The notes below the pieces were generated by a model that searched no databases, was not told the DNA's origin, and was given only the letters and a program-made list of their open reading frames with translations. From assembly GCF_001597745.1 (NCBI RefSeq), contig NZ_LUHJ01000050.1:72697-136696 (forward strand): a stretch of DNA of 64,000 bases, read 5' to 3'. Positions 1 to 9,067 of the stretch are shown here, piece by piece; the first letter of the stretch is position 1; the number at the start of each line of letters is the position of its first letter. Made by a program: the position numbers and the translations under genes. The DNA comes from Anabaena sp. 4-3. Lineage in GTDB: Bacteria; Cyanobacteriota; Cyanobacteriia; Cyanobacteriales; Nostocaceae.

Positions 1-3000
1 CAGTTTTCTGCTGATGACCCTGAGTATATTTTCCGTAAAGCCCAAAACGCCATCACTTATCCTGATGATTTTAAAGACTTTAACTTTACACTACCTAACC
101 CTTGGTATGTCTCTAATCCCAGTTCGCCCAGTTTCCCGCCATCTTGGGAAGGTAATGGTATTGGTTGGGCTTATTCAGTCTTAGGTGGTGCAACATATCT
201 GCGTCCTGATTCCGGGTTTGCGGGTGTAGAAGTTACCTTTGATAACAGTGATGATGCTGACCAAGAAAGTGGTAAACCTGCGGTTGCGGATGTATTTAAC
301 GGAGATTTTGAGTGGGGGACATTACATTTGCGCGATCGCTTCCCATTCTCCCACGAAATGCCCGGTTGGTCTTTCCACGGCGGAGAAGGCTTTAAAACTG
401 TACTGTTAGACTCTAACATTGACTTAACAGCCGCCTTAGTTTTCCAAACCAATCCCAAAACAATTTTTAAAGGTTTACTAGAAAAAGTTTGGGATAAATT
501 AGCTGAACCAGTCCAAGCACTCATTGATAAAAAAGTCAACGACAAACTGGGAGAATTACCAGAGAAATGGCGCGAACCAGCCACAGAATTAGTTGATATT
601 ATCAGCGAAAAAGTCCCCGGCTTAGACAACGTTAAAGAATACGTTTTTGAGCAATTAGAAAGTCTTTGGGAAATGGAACCAAACTACTCTCTGTTAATGG
701 GAGGTCAAAGCATTCTCAAAGCGATTTTTGAAATGGGTTCAACATTATTCACCGGGTCTTTAGGTGAAATTCTCACAGGCGAAAAACAAGAAAGTGTAAT
801 TGACAGTCTGGTTAATCTAGAACGCATCACCCATAATCGCCTGTACATTCCCACAACGGCGCAAGCAGTACAGTTTGATATTATTTCGCCTTTGTTAGTT
901 GCTCCCAATTCCAGAGTAAATGTTTACTTCAATGGTGAAGCCGGAGAAATTAAAGAATCTGTGGTACTAACCCCAGCATTCTTTGAAACTAAACGTTATT
1001 CAGTTCTTATCCCCGAAAGCTATAAAGGTAAAGTTGGGACAATTAGTTTTGAAGTAGAAAACTTTGAACAAAACTTCTTATTAGAAGACCCTCAAGGCTT
1101 TATTAGCCAGATGTTTTTCCTTGATAACATTACATTTGGTCAAGTCTTAGATAATGGTAATACACCGCCGAAGCTGACAATATTATCACCATTAGTAGTT
1201 GATGAAGGTGATTCATTAAAATTAACAGGTCAGTTTACCGATCCTGACACTGACCAAACCTGGAATTACTCAATTAACTGGAATGATTCTACCCCCCGTG
1301 CTGTTGGTCAAGTGACTGATATTGTTTCCGGTAGTGTAGTCCAAGGTACATTTTCAGGTACACATATCTATGCTGATAACCGTGGTACACATGGTAATGA
1401 AGATATCTATGATGTCGGTGTGCGGGTGACAGACAGTAAAGGTGGTGAAGACCTGAAATTTGTCAAGCTGGTAGTGCGTAACGTTGCCCCAACTTTAGCC
1501 AATGTGTATGATGAAGTTACTCTGGATGAAGGTCAAGAACTGGATTTAAGTAACTTCTTCAGCTTCACTGACCCTGGTTTTGGTGCTGGAGAAACTTGGA
1601 CTTATTCGATTAACTGGGGTGATGGCATAGTTAATAATGGTAATGTCACCAATGTTACCCCCGGTTCTATTGGAGTATTATCTCAAGGTGTGTTTGGCGG
1701 TAAACATATCTATGGTGATAGCAAACCAGACAACTCCCCATATATCATGACTGTAACTGTCAGAGATGATGACGGTGGAGAAGCGACTAAAACCATAAAA
1801 GTCAACGTCCGCAACGTCACCCCAACTTTAACCGCAGTTACCAACCAAACTGTTAATGAAGGTCAATTACTGAATTTAGGTAACTTGGTGTTTACCGACC
1901 CCGGTTTTGGTGCAACAGAGAACTGGAGTTATAGTGTTGACTGGGGTGATGGTAAGGTTGATAGTGGTAACGTCACTAATATTATTCCCGGTGCAGCAGG
2001 AACAGCTTCTAGAGGTTTCTTCAACCTCCAGCATATCTATGCAGATAACAAAGCTGATAATTCTCCCTACACGGTCACGGTAATTTTAAGTGATGATGAT
2101 GGTGGTACAAGTACGCAAACATTTAATGTTGATGTCTTGAACGTAGCTCCCACACTCTCTGTTATTCCTGGCTTTAAAGTCAAAGCCAATAACCAATTTA
2201 CTATTCCTAGTCTTGGTAATTTTACAGACCCAGGTTTTGGCTCTACTGAGTCGTGGAGATATACTATTAATTGGGGTGACAACAGCACACCAATTACCCA
2301 AGTAGCTACAGATATTGTTGCTGGTGCTGAAAATATCCTCAGTCGAGGTTCATTGTTTGGTTCTCATGCTTACCAAAATCCTGGTACATATCAAATTGCG
2401 GTGACAGTCAGCGATGATGATGGTGGTGTTTCTCAGACTAAATATATTCCTGTTGAAGTAACAGCCGATCAGGATGATAATGTAGAAGACCCAGTAACTA
2501 GGGATAACTTACGGGTAACTTACGAAAATGACATCTTTACAGTTAATACCGTCCTCTCTGATCTAATTTCGCCCTTCACAGCCAGAATTAATTGGGGTGA
2601 TGGTACAGTTGAAACTGTCTCCTTTGGTGCGGGTACACATAATGTCAGTTTCCAACACCGTTATTTAGATGACAACCCCACAACTTCTGCTGAGGATCGC
2701 TACACTATCAATATTTATCGAGACTATGGCATTAGCACCAGTTTGGCTTACACTGAAAATATCCTGGTGAGAAATAGAATACCAGTTGTGGATGCTGGTG
2801 TTGATCAAACTGTGGTGGTGGGTACACAAGTTAGATTTAATGGTTCTGTCACCGATGCTGGGACTCTGGATACTTTCCCGCTCATTTCCTGGGACTTTGG
2901 GGATAACAGTTCTTATGTTTATAAAACTCTGACTCCCCTACATACTTACAATACTCCTGGTGTTTACACAGTTAAATTGCGTGTCGCTGATGATGACAGT

Positions 3001-6000
3001 GGTTTAGGCGAAGATACCATACAAATTCGTGTAGTTGAATCGCTGCAAAATCAGGGACTAATAGCCAATGTGAATAGTTTAGAAATAGAGAAGTTAGCTT
3101 TAAGCTCGGCTTTTGAACCGGAATTAGGACTAAAATCTGCACAGACAATTAGCAGCTTATCGACTCTCAGCAACAATGCAATTATCTTGCAGGAAGGTGA
3201 TTCTGCTACTACTAGCGTCTCTCAAACTTTGACTATTCCCCAAGGTTCGCAAATTCTGCAATTCCAATTACTGAATGTTAATTTAGGAACATCAACAAAT
3301 CTCAATCCTGGGGATGCTTTTGAGGTGCGTTTGTTCGATAACAATACAAATCAGCCATTGATTACACTTGATGGACTCAATCAAACTGACGCACTGTTGA
3401 ACATTCAGCCTGATGGTAGGGTGTATTTTGATGCTGGGGATGGTACGACTTCCGGTAAAGTTAAGATTACTGGGGCAATCAATTCAGGTGATACAATTGC
3501 ACTGAATACAACGCTAACTGTGAATATTGATGTTAGTGGTATTGCTGCCAATACTGAGGCAAAACTTTACTTTGATTTACTGGGGTTTGGCGATCGCAAC
3601 GGTTCTGTGACAATTGATAATATCCAATTACTGGACAGAACTAACCTAATACCCGTAGCTGGTGCTGATACTGTCAACACACAAATCAACAGTATCTTAA
3701 CGGTTCAGCCTAACGAACTGTTGCAAAATGATAATGATCCAAATGGCGATACTTTAAAAATTACCCGTGTCTATAATGCTATCAATGGCACTGTTGAACT
3801 AAACTTAGATGGTGCGATCGCCTTCACACCTACCCCAAACTATTACGGTATTGGCAGTTTTGTTTACTTAGTAGAAGATGGTTTTGGTGGTAGCACTCAA
3901 GCCAAGGTAACAGTCAATATTAATCAAACGGGTAATAATTCACCCACAGCTAACGATGACACCATTACCACTGATGAAGACACCAGCATCATCATTCCTA
4001 TCCTCAACAATGACGGAGATGTCGATGGTAATGACACCATTAACTTAAATAGTATCGTCATCGAGACTCAACCCAGCAATGGTAACGTCACAGTTAACAA
4101 TGATGGGACTGTAACTTACACCCCCAACCCCAACTTTAACGGGACTGACAACTTCACCTACACCGTCAAAGATAACCTTGGTGCAATTTCTCAACCTGCG
4201 ACTGTCACCGTCACCGTTAACGGTACATCTCTGATAATTACTGATGTTTCAGGTGATACTAACTTAAATGAAGGCGAAATTGGTAACTTCAGTGCTGTAG
4301 CTACCAGCGTTAATCATCAACCTCTGACCTATTACTGGGATTTTGGGGATGATACTGAGGTAGTAACTGGGCAAAATATCACCCATAAATTTGCAGACAA
4401 CGGTAATTACAATGTCACGCTGACTGTTCAAGATGCTCAAGGGCGTTCTATTAGTCAAACTTTAGCAGTTGTGGTGAATAATGTTGCACCGATAGTTACA
4501 GCAGGTTCTAACCTGATAGTGAATGCAGGAGTAGCTTTGAAATTTAACGGTAATTTCCAAGACCCCGGTATTAAAGATACCCATACAATTAAATGGGATT
4601 TTGGCGATGGTAATACTGCTACTGGCATTTTAAACCCGACTCATACCTATCAAAATCAGGGTGAATACACAGTAACTTTAACTGTTACTGACTCTGATAG
4701 TGCTGTAAGTAGCAATACTCTGAAAGTAGAGGTTAACCCTCAACCTCCTTCTCGTCCGATTTATCCATCAGGTGTATTTATTGTTGATGCTACAGGAAAA
4801 GTCATCATCGACTTTATAGTTGATTCCGGTAGCTATCAGGGAGAAATGGCTATTTTCAATCTCCAAGGTATGGAAAATTTGGCGGTTGATTCAATTGAAT
4901 TTATTCGAGAAGCTTCCCGTCGTGCTTTAAGCAATTCTAATTTAGGCTATGTAGTGATTTCTGACCAAAATGAAGGCGCACGCTTTAACGGTGAACTGGG
5001 AGAAAGTAACAAAAATGCTGGTAATTATTTAGGAGCTAAAACTTTTAATATGACTCCTGGTAGTCAATTTGTTGTATTTTTAGTTCCTAATGGTACTGTG
5101 AGTGAGGTATTTGCTAACCCAGCCATTACTGGAGATAAACGGCCTTTATTCTCAATTCCAGATGCTAACCCTAATAAAGTTGCTTACTTGGGTCAAATGT
5201 TAGATAAAACTTTAGACGGTGGGGTGTTTGGATTTGAGGATATCATTCACAACCAAGGTACAGACCGGGATTATAACGATATTATCTTTACAGTTAAGGG
5301 TGCAAATACAACGGTGCTAAATTTAGGCTCATTGATTGTACCGCCGAAGGAATGGCGCAATACAGAGTTAGGTAAGGTGTTAATCAATTATGCAAGGTCT
5401 ATTGCTACTTTTGACGCAACTGCACCTAAGATTGCTGCTAATTTAGTTGAAGATACAGGGATAAATAATGATGGTATTACTTCTAATTCTCATATAGCTG
5501 TTTACGTAACTGATGCTAGCAGGATTAGCAGTCTCAAGGCGAGTTTACAAGGTGAAGATAATTTAGTGGAAATCTCATCTAATTTAAAACCTGATGGTAG
5601 TTTGTTGTTAAACCGTCAATTGTTAGAAACTATTAAAGGTGGTACATTAGCTGATGGCACATATAATTTAATTCTGCAATCTATTGATGAATTTGGTAAT
5701 TCTTCTGAGTTGCTGAAACTCAATTTTACATTAGATACTACCTCTGTGGCTATAGCTAATCAGTTAAAATTCAACGGTGCTGTTAATCATGAATTCGACA
5801 GTAGAATTGAGTTATTTAATGGTCAAGAATTGTTAGATGAGGTGCAAATTAACAATCACGTTGCTGGAATAGATACTGTGACTTTAGCTGATGGAGTGCA
5901 ACAAGTCACTGCTAAAATTTCAGATAAAGCAGGAAACGTCAACCCAGAGTCTATGGTGCAGGAATTGACAATTGATACAGTTGCACCTAATTTAAATATT

Positions 6001-6297
6001 AGTAGTCCAGCCGATGGCGATCGCTTGACTCCCGGCGCAAGATTAACCGGAACTGTTCACAGCACAGCTTCACCAATTACCAGTCTCACCTATCGCTTTA
6101 ATGATTTACCTGCCAAAGACATCATTATTCATAATGGACAGTTTGATCAACAGCTAGAGTTACCTCAAGAGTTACCTCATGGGAATATTTCTGCTCAAAG
6201 TCTCACAATTACGGCTCAGGATTTGGCTGGTAATGTGAGCGTGTCAACTATCAATGTTTACATTGATGTTAGAATAAGTAACATACATGGAGAATAG
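1..6297 (+). CDS. Giant PKD-repeat surface or secreted protein, 5' end outside window
   Basis: The reading frame is open from the first base of the window to TAG at 6295-6297, giving 2,098 visible residues; the true start lies upstream. Tandem Ig-like PKD modules are marked by W(G/N)D(G/S) or WDFGD motifs near visible residues 424, 538, 647, 757, 863, 963, 1445 and 1531. Cadherin-like/VCBS-type segments occupy about 1217-1407, with 'FNGTDNFTYTVKDN' typical of them. A DUF4114-like segment at about 1640-1765 contains 'GTDRDYNDIIF'. The last 250 residues look like bacterial Ig-like folds. No membrane anchor is visible. PKD and cadherin-like repeats are usual in large extracellular cyanobacterial proteins, so I infer an exported adhesive or matrix role. 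The last 10 bases overlap a tRNA on the other strand. Confidence 0.85.
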   Translation, partial: QFSADDPEYIFRKAQNAITYPDDFKDFNFTLPNPWYVSNPSSPSFPPSWEGNGIGWAYSVLGGATYLRPDSGFAGVEVTFDNSDDADQESGKPAVADVFNGDFEWGTLHLRDRFPFSHEMPGWSFHGGEGFKTVLLDSNIDLTAALVFQTNPKTIFKGLLEKVWDKLAEPVQALIDKKVNDKLGELPEKWREPATELVDIISEKVPGLDNVKEYVFEQLESLWEMEPNYSLLMGGQSILKAIFEMGSTLFTGSLGEILTGEKQESVIDSLVNLERITHNRLYIPTTAQAVQFDIISPLLVAPNSRVNVYFNGEAGEIKESVVLTPAFFETKRYSVLIPESYKGKVGTISFEVENFEQNFLLEDPQGFISQMFFLDNITFGQVLDNGNTPPKLTILSPLVVDEGDSLKLTGQFTDPDTDQTWNYSINWNDSTPRAVGQVTDIVSGSVVQGTFSGTHIYADNRGTHGNEDIYDVGVRVTDSKGGEDLKFVKLVVRNVAPTLANVYDEVTLDEGQELDLSNFFSFTDPGFGAGETWTYSINWGDGIVNNGNVTNVTPGSIGVLSQGVFGGKHIYGDSKPDNSPYIMTVTVRDDDGGEATKTIKVNVRNVTPTLTAVTNQTVNEGQLLNLGNLVFTDPGFGATENWSYSVDWGDGKVDSGNVTNIIPGAAGTASRGFFNLQHIYADNKADNSPYTVTVILSDDDGGTSTQTFNVDVLNVAPTLSVIPGFKVKANNQFTIPSLGNFTDPGFGSTESWRYTINWGDNSTPITQVATDIVAGAENILSRGSLFGSHAYQNPGTYQIAVTVSDDDGGVSQTKYIPVEVTADQDDNVEDPVTRDNLRVTYENDIFTVNTVLSDLISPFTARINWGDGTVETVSFGAGTHNVSFQHRYLDDNPTTSAEDRYTINIYRDYGISTSLAYTENILVRNRIPVVDAGVDQTVVVGTQVRFNGSVTDAGTLDTFPLISWDFGDNSSYVYKTLTPLHTYNTPGVYTVKLRVADDDSGLGEDTIQIRVVESLQNQGLIANVNSLEIEKLALSSAFEPELGLKSAQTISSLSTLSNNAIILQEGDSATTSVSQTLTIPQGSQILQFQLLNVNLGTSTNLNPGDAFEVRLFDNNTNQPLITLDGLNQTDALLNIQPDGRVYFDAGDGTTSGKVKITGAINSGDTIALNTTLTVNIDVSGIAANTEAKLYFDLLGFGDRNGSVTIDNIQLLDRTNLIPVAGADTVNTQINSILTVQPNELLQNDNDPNGDTLKITRVYNAINGTVELNLDGAIAFTPTPNYYGIGSFVYLVEDGFGGSTQAKVTVNINQTGNNSPTANDDTITTDEDTSIIIPILNNDGDVDGNDTINLNSIVIETQPSNGNVTVNNDGTVTYTPNPNFNGTDNFTYTVKDNLGAISQPATVTVTVNGTSLIITDVSGDTNLNEGEIGNFSAVATSVNHQPLTYYWDFGDDTEVVTGQNITHKFADNGNYNVTLTVQDAQGRSISQTLAVVVNNVAPIVTAGSNLIVNAGVALKFNGNFQDPGIKDTHTIKWDFGDGNTATGILNPTHTYQNQGEYTVTLTVTDSDSAVSSNTLKVEVNPQPPSRPIYPSGVFIVDATGKVIIDFIVDSGSYQGEMAIFNLQGMENLAVDSIEFIREASRRALSNSNLGYVVISDQNEGARFNGELGESNKNAGNYLGAKTFNMTPGSQFVVFLVPNGTVSEVFANPAITGDKRPLFSIPDANPNKVAYLGQMLDKTLDGGVFGFEDIIHNQGTDRDYNDIIFTVKGANTTVLNLGSLIVPPKEWRNTELGKVLINYARSIATFDATAPKIAANLVEDTGINNDGITSNSHIAVYVTDASRISSLKASLQGEDNLVEISSNLKPDGSLLLNRQLLETIKGGTLADGTYNLILQSIDEFGNSSELLKLNFTLDTTSVAIANQLKFNGAVNHEFDSRIELFNGQELLDEVQINNHVAGIDTVTLADGVQQVTAKISDKAGNVNPESMVQELTIDTVAPNLNISSPADGDRLTPGARLTGTVHSTASPITSLTYRFNDLPAKDIIIHNGQFDQQLELPQELPHGNISAQSLTITAQDLAGNVSVSTINVYIDVRISNIHGE

Positions 6298-6360
6298 GGA
6301 ACTCGAATCCCTGGCCTCTGCGGTGCGATCGCAGCGCTCTACCAACTGAGCTAATTCCCC
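6288..6360 (-). tRNA. tRNA-Ala with anticodon CGC
   Basis: The minus strand folds as a complete 73-nt cloverleaf. The acceptor stem GGGGAAT pairs with ATTCTCC with one G-U pair, and the discriminator is A. The D arm is GCTC-AGTTGGTA-GAGC, the anticodon stem CTGCG/CGCAG encloses the loop ATCGCAC (anticodon CGC), and the T arm is AGGGA-TTCGAGT-TCCCT. CGC reads the alanine codon GCG. No CCA is encoded. The anticodon arm contains the HIP1 octamer GCGATCGC. The 3' end overlaps the last 10 bases of the convergent PKD-protein gene, including its stop codon. Confidence 0.95.
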
Positions 6361-6403
6361 AGACAGTGGGCGTTAACTCAACGCTTCACTACTGTACTTT
6401 ATT

Positions 6404-7132
6404 TTAACATTCACTTATACTAGATTGGACTGGTTTACCAGAAAAAACTTGTTGAACTCGTTCTAGTTCTAATTCCGTCAAATAATCAACAGTCCAGTTA
6501 CAGCAACGCTGAAGCATCTGAAACGGGTAGGTGTTGGCTACACCTAAGACTTGCATCTGTGCGTGTTTTGCAGCTTGGATACCTGCGGGGGTATCTTCTA
6601 TCGCCAAGCATTCCTGTGGTTGCAGATTTAAGTCAGGATACTCTTGATTGAGACGTGCGACTGCTAATAAATAACCGTCTGGCTGGGGTTTGCTGGTGGT
6701 GATGTCATCCCCGGCGACGATAATAGGAAAATGTTCTGTTAGCTTGGCTCGTTCTAATACCAGTTCAATTTCTTTATGCAGCGCACCACTAACTATCGCT
6801 AGTTTGAGATGTTGGGAACGCGCTTGATATATCAAGTCTTCCACACCTGGATAGATAGGAAGTTGTTCTAGCTTATCGAGTTCCAGCACATAGGCTTTTG
6901 CTTTGCGGTGGAGTAACTGGGTTAAGTATTCTTCAGTGACTACTCTACCACGACTCGTGAGCAATTCTTGAAAACAAGCGCGATCGCTGCGTCCTAATGA
7001 ACCTTGACGCTCTTTCGGTTTTTGCGGTTGCAAATTTTCTTGAATCAGAATTTCATCTATCAATTGTAGGTGGATGCGCTCGTCGTTGATGATTACGCCA
7101 TTAAAATCAAACAGAATAGCCTTTAAACTCAT
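6404..7132 (-). CDS. HAD-superfamily hydrolase, beta-phosphoglucomutase-like
   Basis: This 242-residue protein has the HAD subfamily IA layout: motif I 'ILFDFNGVI' at residues 6-14, a helical cap with 'YPGVEDLIYQA' at about 102, motif II 'LAIVSGA' (Ser/Thr) at about 119, a Lys motif 'TSKPQPDGY' at about 147, and the acidic motif 'CLAIEDTPAGI' at about 176. The fold is shared by phosphoglycolate phosphatases and beta-phosphoglucomutases. The second Asp of the usual DxD motif is Asn here (DFN); such DFNG variants exist in other HAD proteins, so substrate and even catalytic activity are open. The gene stands alone after the tRNA and has its own ATG. Confidence 0.8.
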   Translation of the reverse strand: MSLKAILFDFNGVIINDERIHLQLIDEILIQENLQPQKPKERQGSLGRSDRACFQELLTSRGRVVTEEYLTQLLHRKAKAYVLELDKLEQLPIYPGVEDLIYQARSQHLKLAIVSGALHKEIELVLERAKLTEHFPIIVAGDDITTSKPQPDGYLLAVARLNQEYPDLNLQPQECLAIEDTPAGIQAAKHAQMQVLGVANTYPFQMLQRCCNWTVDYLTELELERVQQVFSGKPVQSSISEC

Positions 7133-7298
7133 GCCTCTATGCCAAAAACTGGAGACTCTATACCCTCCAAATTATTATTATCCATTGTAGGTATATATTG
7201 TCTGACTTTTACTTAATTCCTGGCATCTGTTATGGGGAAGGCTTTGACACCGCAACTTTATCCATCAATTACCCTGAAGGGACTTCCAAATCAACAAC

Positions 7299-7413
7299 AT
7301 CCAAAATGTAGGGTGCGTCAGTACGAGAAACCCTGGCCATAACAAGAAAATATTCATCCTGACGCACCCTACTAACAGTCAATTTGGATAATTTATTTTT
7401 TGGTGTTCCCTAA
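7299..7413. repeat. Palindromic MITE-like element, simple copy
   Basis: A perfect 13-bp inverted repeat, GTAGGGTGCGTCA at 7308-7320 and TGACGCACCCTAC at 7360-7372, is flanked by AT-rich sequence. The whole 115-bp block, from 'atccaaaatg' to 'tgttccctaa', recurs at 25186-25361, where a second palindrome is inserted in it. No protein is encoded. The rest of the 7133-7560 gap holds only a short 'gagacg...cgtctc' inverted repeat near 7498-7526 and AT-rich DNA that may contain the rtcB promoter. Confidence 0.75.
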
Positions 7414-7560
7414 CTACCAACCGATGAGGTTGACACTCAACTTTTATTATACTACATTTGTAGTATGCGTGAATCAGTCACATAAGTTGACAATTAGAGA
7501 GACGCGATAAATAGCCGTCTCTACAAATCACAATGATTCTTTCCTATTCAATATAAAATT

Positions 7561-8022
7561 ATGCCCTACGACAAGTTAGAAATTAAGACAGCATCACCCG
7601 TTTTATCTTGGGCAAATCACCCATTGGGTTCAGAAGAAACCAAGATGGCTAAAAATGTAGCATCGCTACCTTTTGTATTTAAACACGTAGCATTGATGCC
7701 AGATGTTCACTTAGGCAAAGGTGCTTTAGTTGGTTCTGTGATTGCTACAAAAGAAGCCATTATTCCTGCGGCTGTCGGCGTGGATATTGGTTGTGGTATG
7801 TGCGCCATCAAAACACCATTTACTGGTGAACAATTAGAAGGGAAGCTAAAGAAAATCCGTCTCGATATTGAGGCAGCAATTCCTACGGGTTTTAACGAAA
7901 ATAAAGAGGTTGAAAAATCTGCTGCTAATTGGCAACGTTGGCGAGATTTTAACGACTTGCATCGTGGCGTGCAAGATTTACAAACTAAAGCAATGAAACA
8001 AATGGGTTCTCTTGGCGGGGGT
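7561..8022 (+). CDS. rtcB: RtcB RNA-splicing ligase, exon 1
   Basis: Exon 1 encodes residues 1-154 of an RtcB-family 3'-phosphate/5'-hydroxyl RNA ligase, which joins RNA ends using Mn2+ and GTP. Visible active-site motifs are 'MPDVHLGKG' at about 49 and 'GVDIGCGM' at about 79, the latter with the metal-binding Asp and Cys. The exon stops exactly at a codon boundary after 'MGSLGGG'. The RtcB hallmark GGGNHF continues with NHFIEV at 9067. Translation without splicing would run ten codons into the intron and stop at 8053-8055. Spliced, the protein is 393 residues, a normal length. ATG at 7561 is the only plausible start. Confidence 0.93.
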
Positions 8023-9066
8023 AAAAGATTGCCCCTTACTGTAGTAATGCAGTAATCAAAACTCGTCCAAATCGGTGAAGGCTGAGATTGCTAATACCGA
8101 GGGAAGCGGTAAAACGCCCCGTAGAGAGCAGAGGGACTTGGGCATCCTAAATAATTGAGGATGAAGGTGTGCTCCGAACTATACCGAACAGGAAGGTATA
8201 GAATCAAGCAGAAATGACTTGATCGATTGCGACTTTCAGATATGATATTGTGGTTTCATGGAATCCACTAATATCACTCTCGAAAACCCCTATTATGCCT
8301 ACTTGTTTGGCTTCATCCAAACTGATGGTCATCTATACAATAGCACTCGCGATCGCGGTCGCTTAAGTATAGAGATTAACAAACAAGATGAACACATACT
8401 TTGGGCTTTCAAAAATCTCATCCCGTTTAACTCCTCAATTACTGAACGTGTACGTACAACTAACTTTAGTAGCGATAATAAATCAGTTATTTGGAGAGTT
8501 TATGACAAGCGGTTGAGAGATTATCTTGAATTATGGGGTTTACCGAATGGGCGGAAATCACAGTTAATAAAACTGCCTAGTTGTCGCTTCTCCAAAGTTG
8601 ATTACTTTCGAGGACTGATAGATGGGGATGGTTCTTTAGGGCTGACTTCAAAAGGATTTCCTTTTTTATCTCTGGTTACATCTAGCTCACATATTGCTAT
8701 TGGGTACATAGAATTTATTAACCAGATGACAGGCCAAGTAAAGACATCTACTAGAAACACTAGAGATAGGGTTTATAACATAGTGGTTTACAAGGAAGAT
8801 GCTCAGACATTAGCCAGACACTTATACTATGATAATTGTCTAGCTTTATCTAGAAAAATCATCAAAACTAGAGAAGTGCTAAGTTGGAGCCGTCCTACTG
8901 AAATGAAAAGGGTGAAAAATAGAAAGTTATGGACACCCGAAGAAGATCAGTTTATTACTACCCATTCGATTGAGTGTTCAATGAAAGTGCTTGGCAGAAG
9001 TCGAAATAGTGTAGAACTGAGACTATGGAGACTAAATAAATTAAGCCAGCAATCAGTAACAAATTG
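8023..9066 (+). ncRNA. Group I intron interrupting rtcB, 1,044 nt
   Basis: Both splice sites are supported by pairing. For P1, exon bases GGGGU (8018-8022) pair with intron GCCCC (8031-8035), putting the diagnostic U-G wobble at the 5' site. For P10, intron GATT (8027-8030) pairs with exon-2 AATC (9067-9070). The intron ends in G at 9066. Core helices that can be drawn are TCGGT/ACCGA at 8072-8076 and 8096-8100 (P4-like), a GCG/CGC hairpin near 8106-8117 (P6-like), GAGCA/TGCTC at 8126-8130 and 8170-8174 (P7-like), CATCCT/AGGATG at 8143-8148 and 8158-8163 (P8-like), and CTATACC/GGTATAG at 8179-8185 and 8195-8201 (P9-like). The core is followed by the endonuclease ORF. I could not fully draw P3. 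Confidence 0.85.
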
Positions 9067-9067
9067 A
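8258..9067 (+). CDS. LAGLIDADG homing endonuclease encoded in the group I intron
   Basis: This 269-residue free-standing ORF lies inside the rtcB intron, after the RNA core. Two LAGLIDADG-type motifs are visible: 'LFGFIQTDG' at about residues 15-23 and 'FRGLIDGDG' at about 118-126, as in monomeric enzymes that cut an intronless allele to drive homing. The C-terminus has a Myb/SANT-like helix set beginning 'LWTPEEDQFI' at about 227, probably extra DNA contacts. The TGA stop uses the last two intron bases (9065-9066) and the first exon-2 base (9067), so splicing removes it. ATG at 8258 is used; maturase activity cannot be judged from sequence. Confidence 0.9.
   Translation: MESTNITLENPYYAYLFGFIQTDGHLYNSTRDRGRLSIEINKQDEHILWAFKNLIPFNSSITERVRTTNFSSDNKSVIWRVYDKRLRDYLELWGLPNGRKSQLIKLPSCRFSKVDYFRGLIDGDGSLGLTSKGFPFLSLVTSSSHIAIGYIEFINQMTGQVKTSTRNTRDRVYNIVVYKEDAQTLARHLYYDNCLALSRKIIKTREVLSWSRPTEMKRVKNRKLWTPEEDQFITTHSIECSMKVLGRSRNSVELRLWRLNKLSQQSVTN

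Noticed and set aside
171..629. 152-codon minus-strand ORF inside the PKD gene
   Set aside because: Shadow of the continuous plus-strand frame, which is open through 6297.
9064..9066. TTG as the start of a separate RtcB C-terminal gene
   Set aside because: It lies in the intron, has no ribosome-binding site, and the protein is a direct continuation of exon 1.
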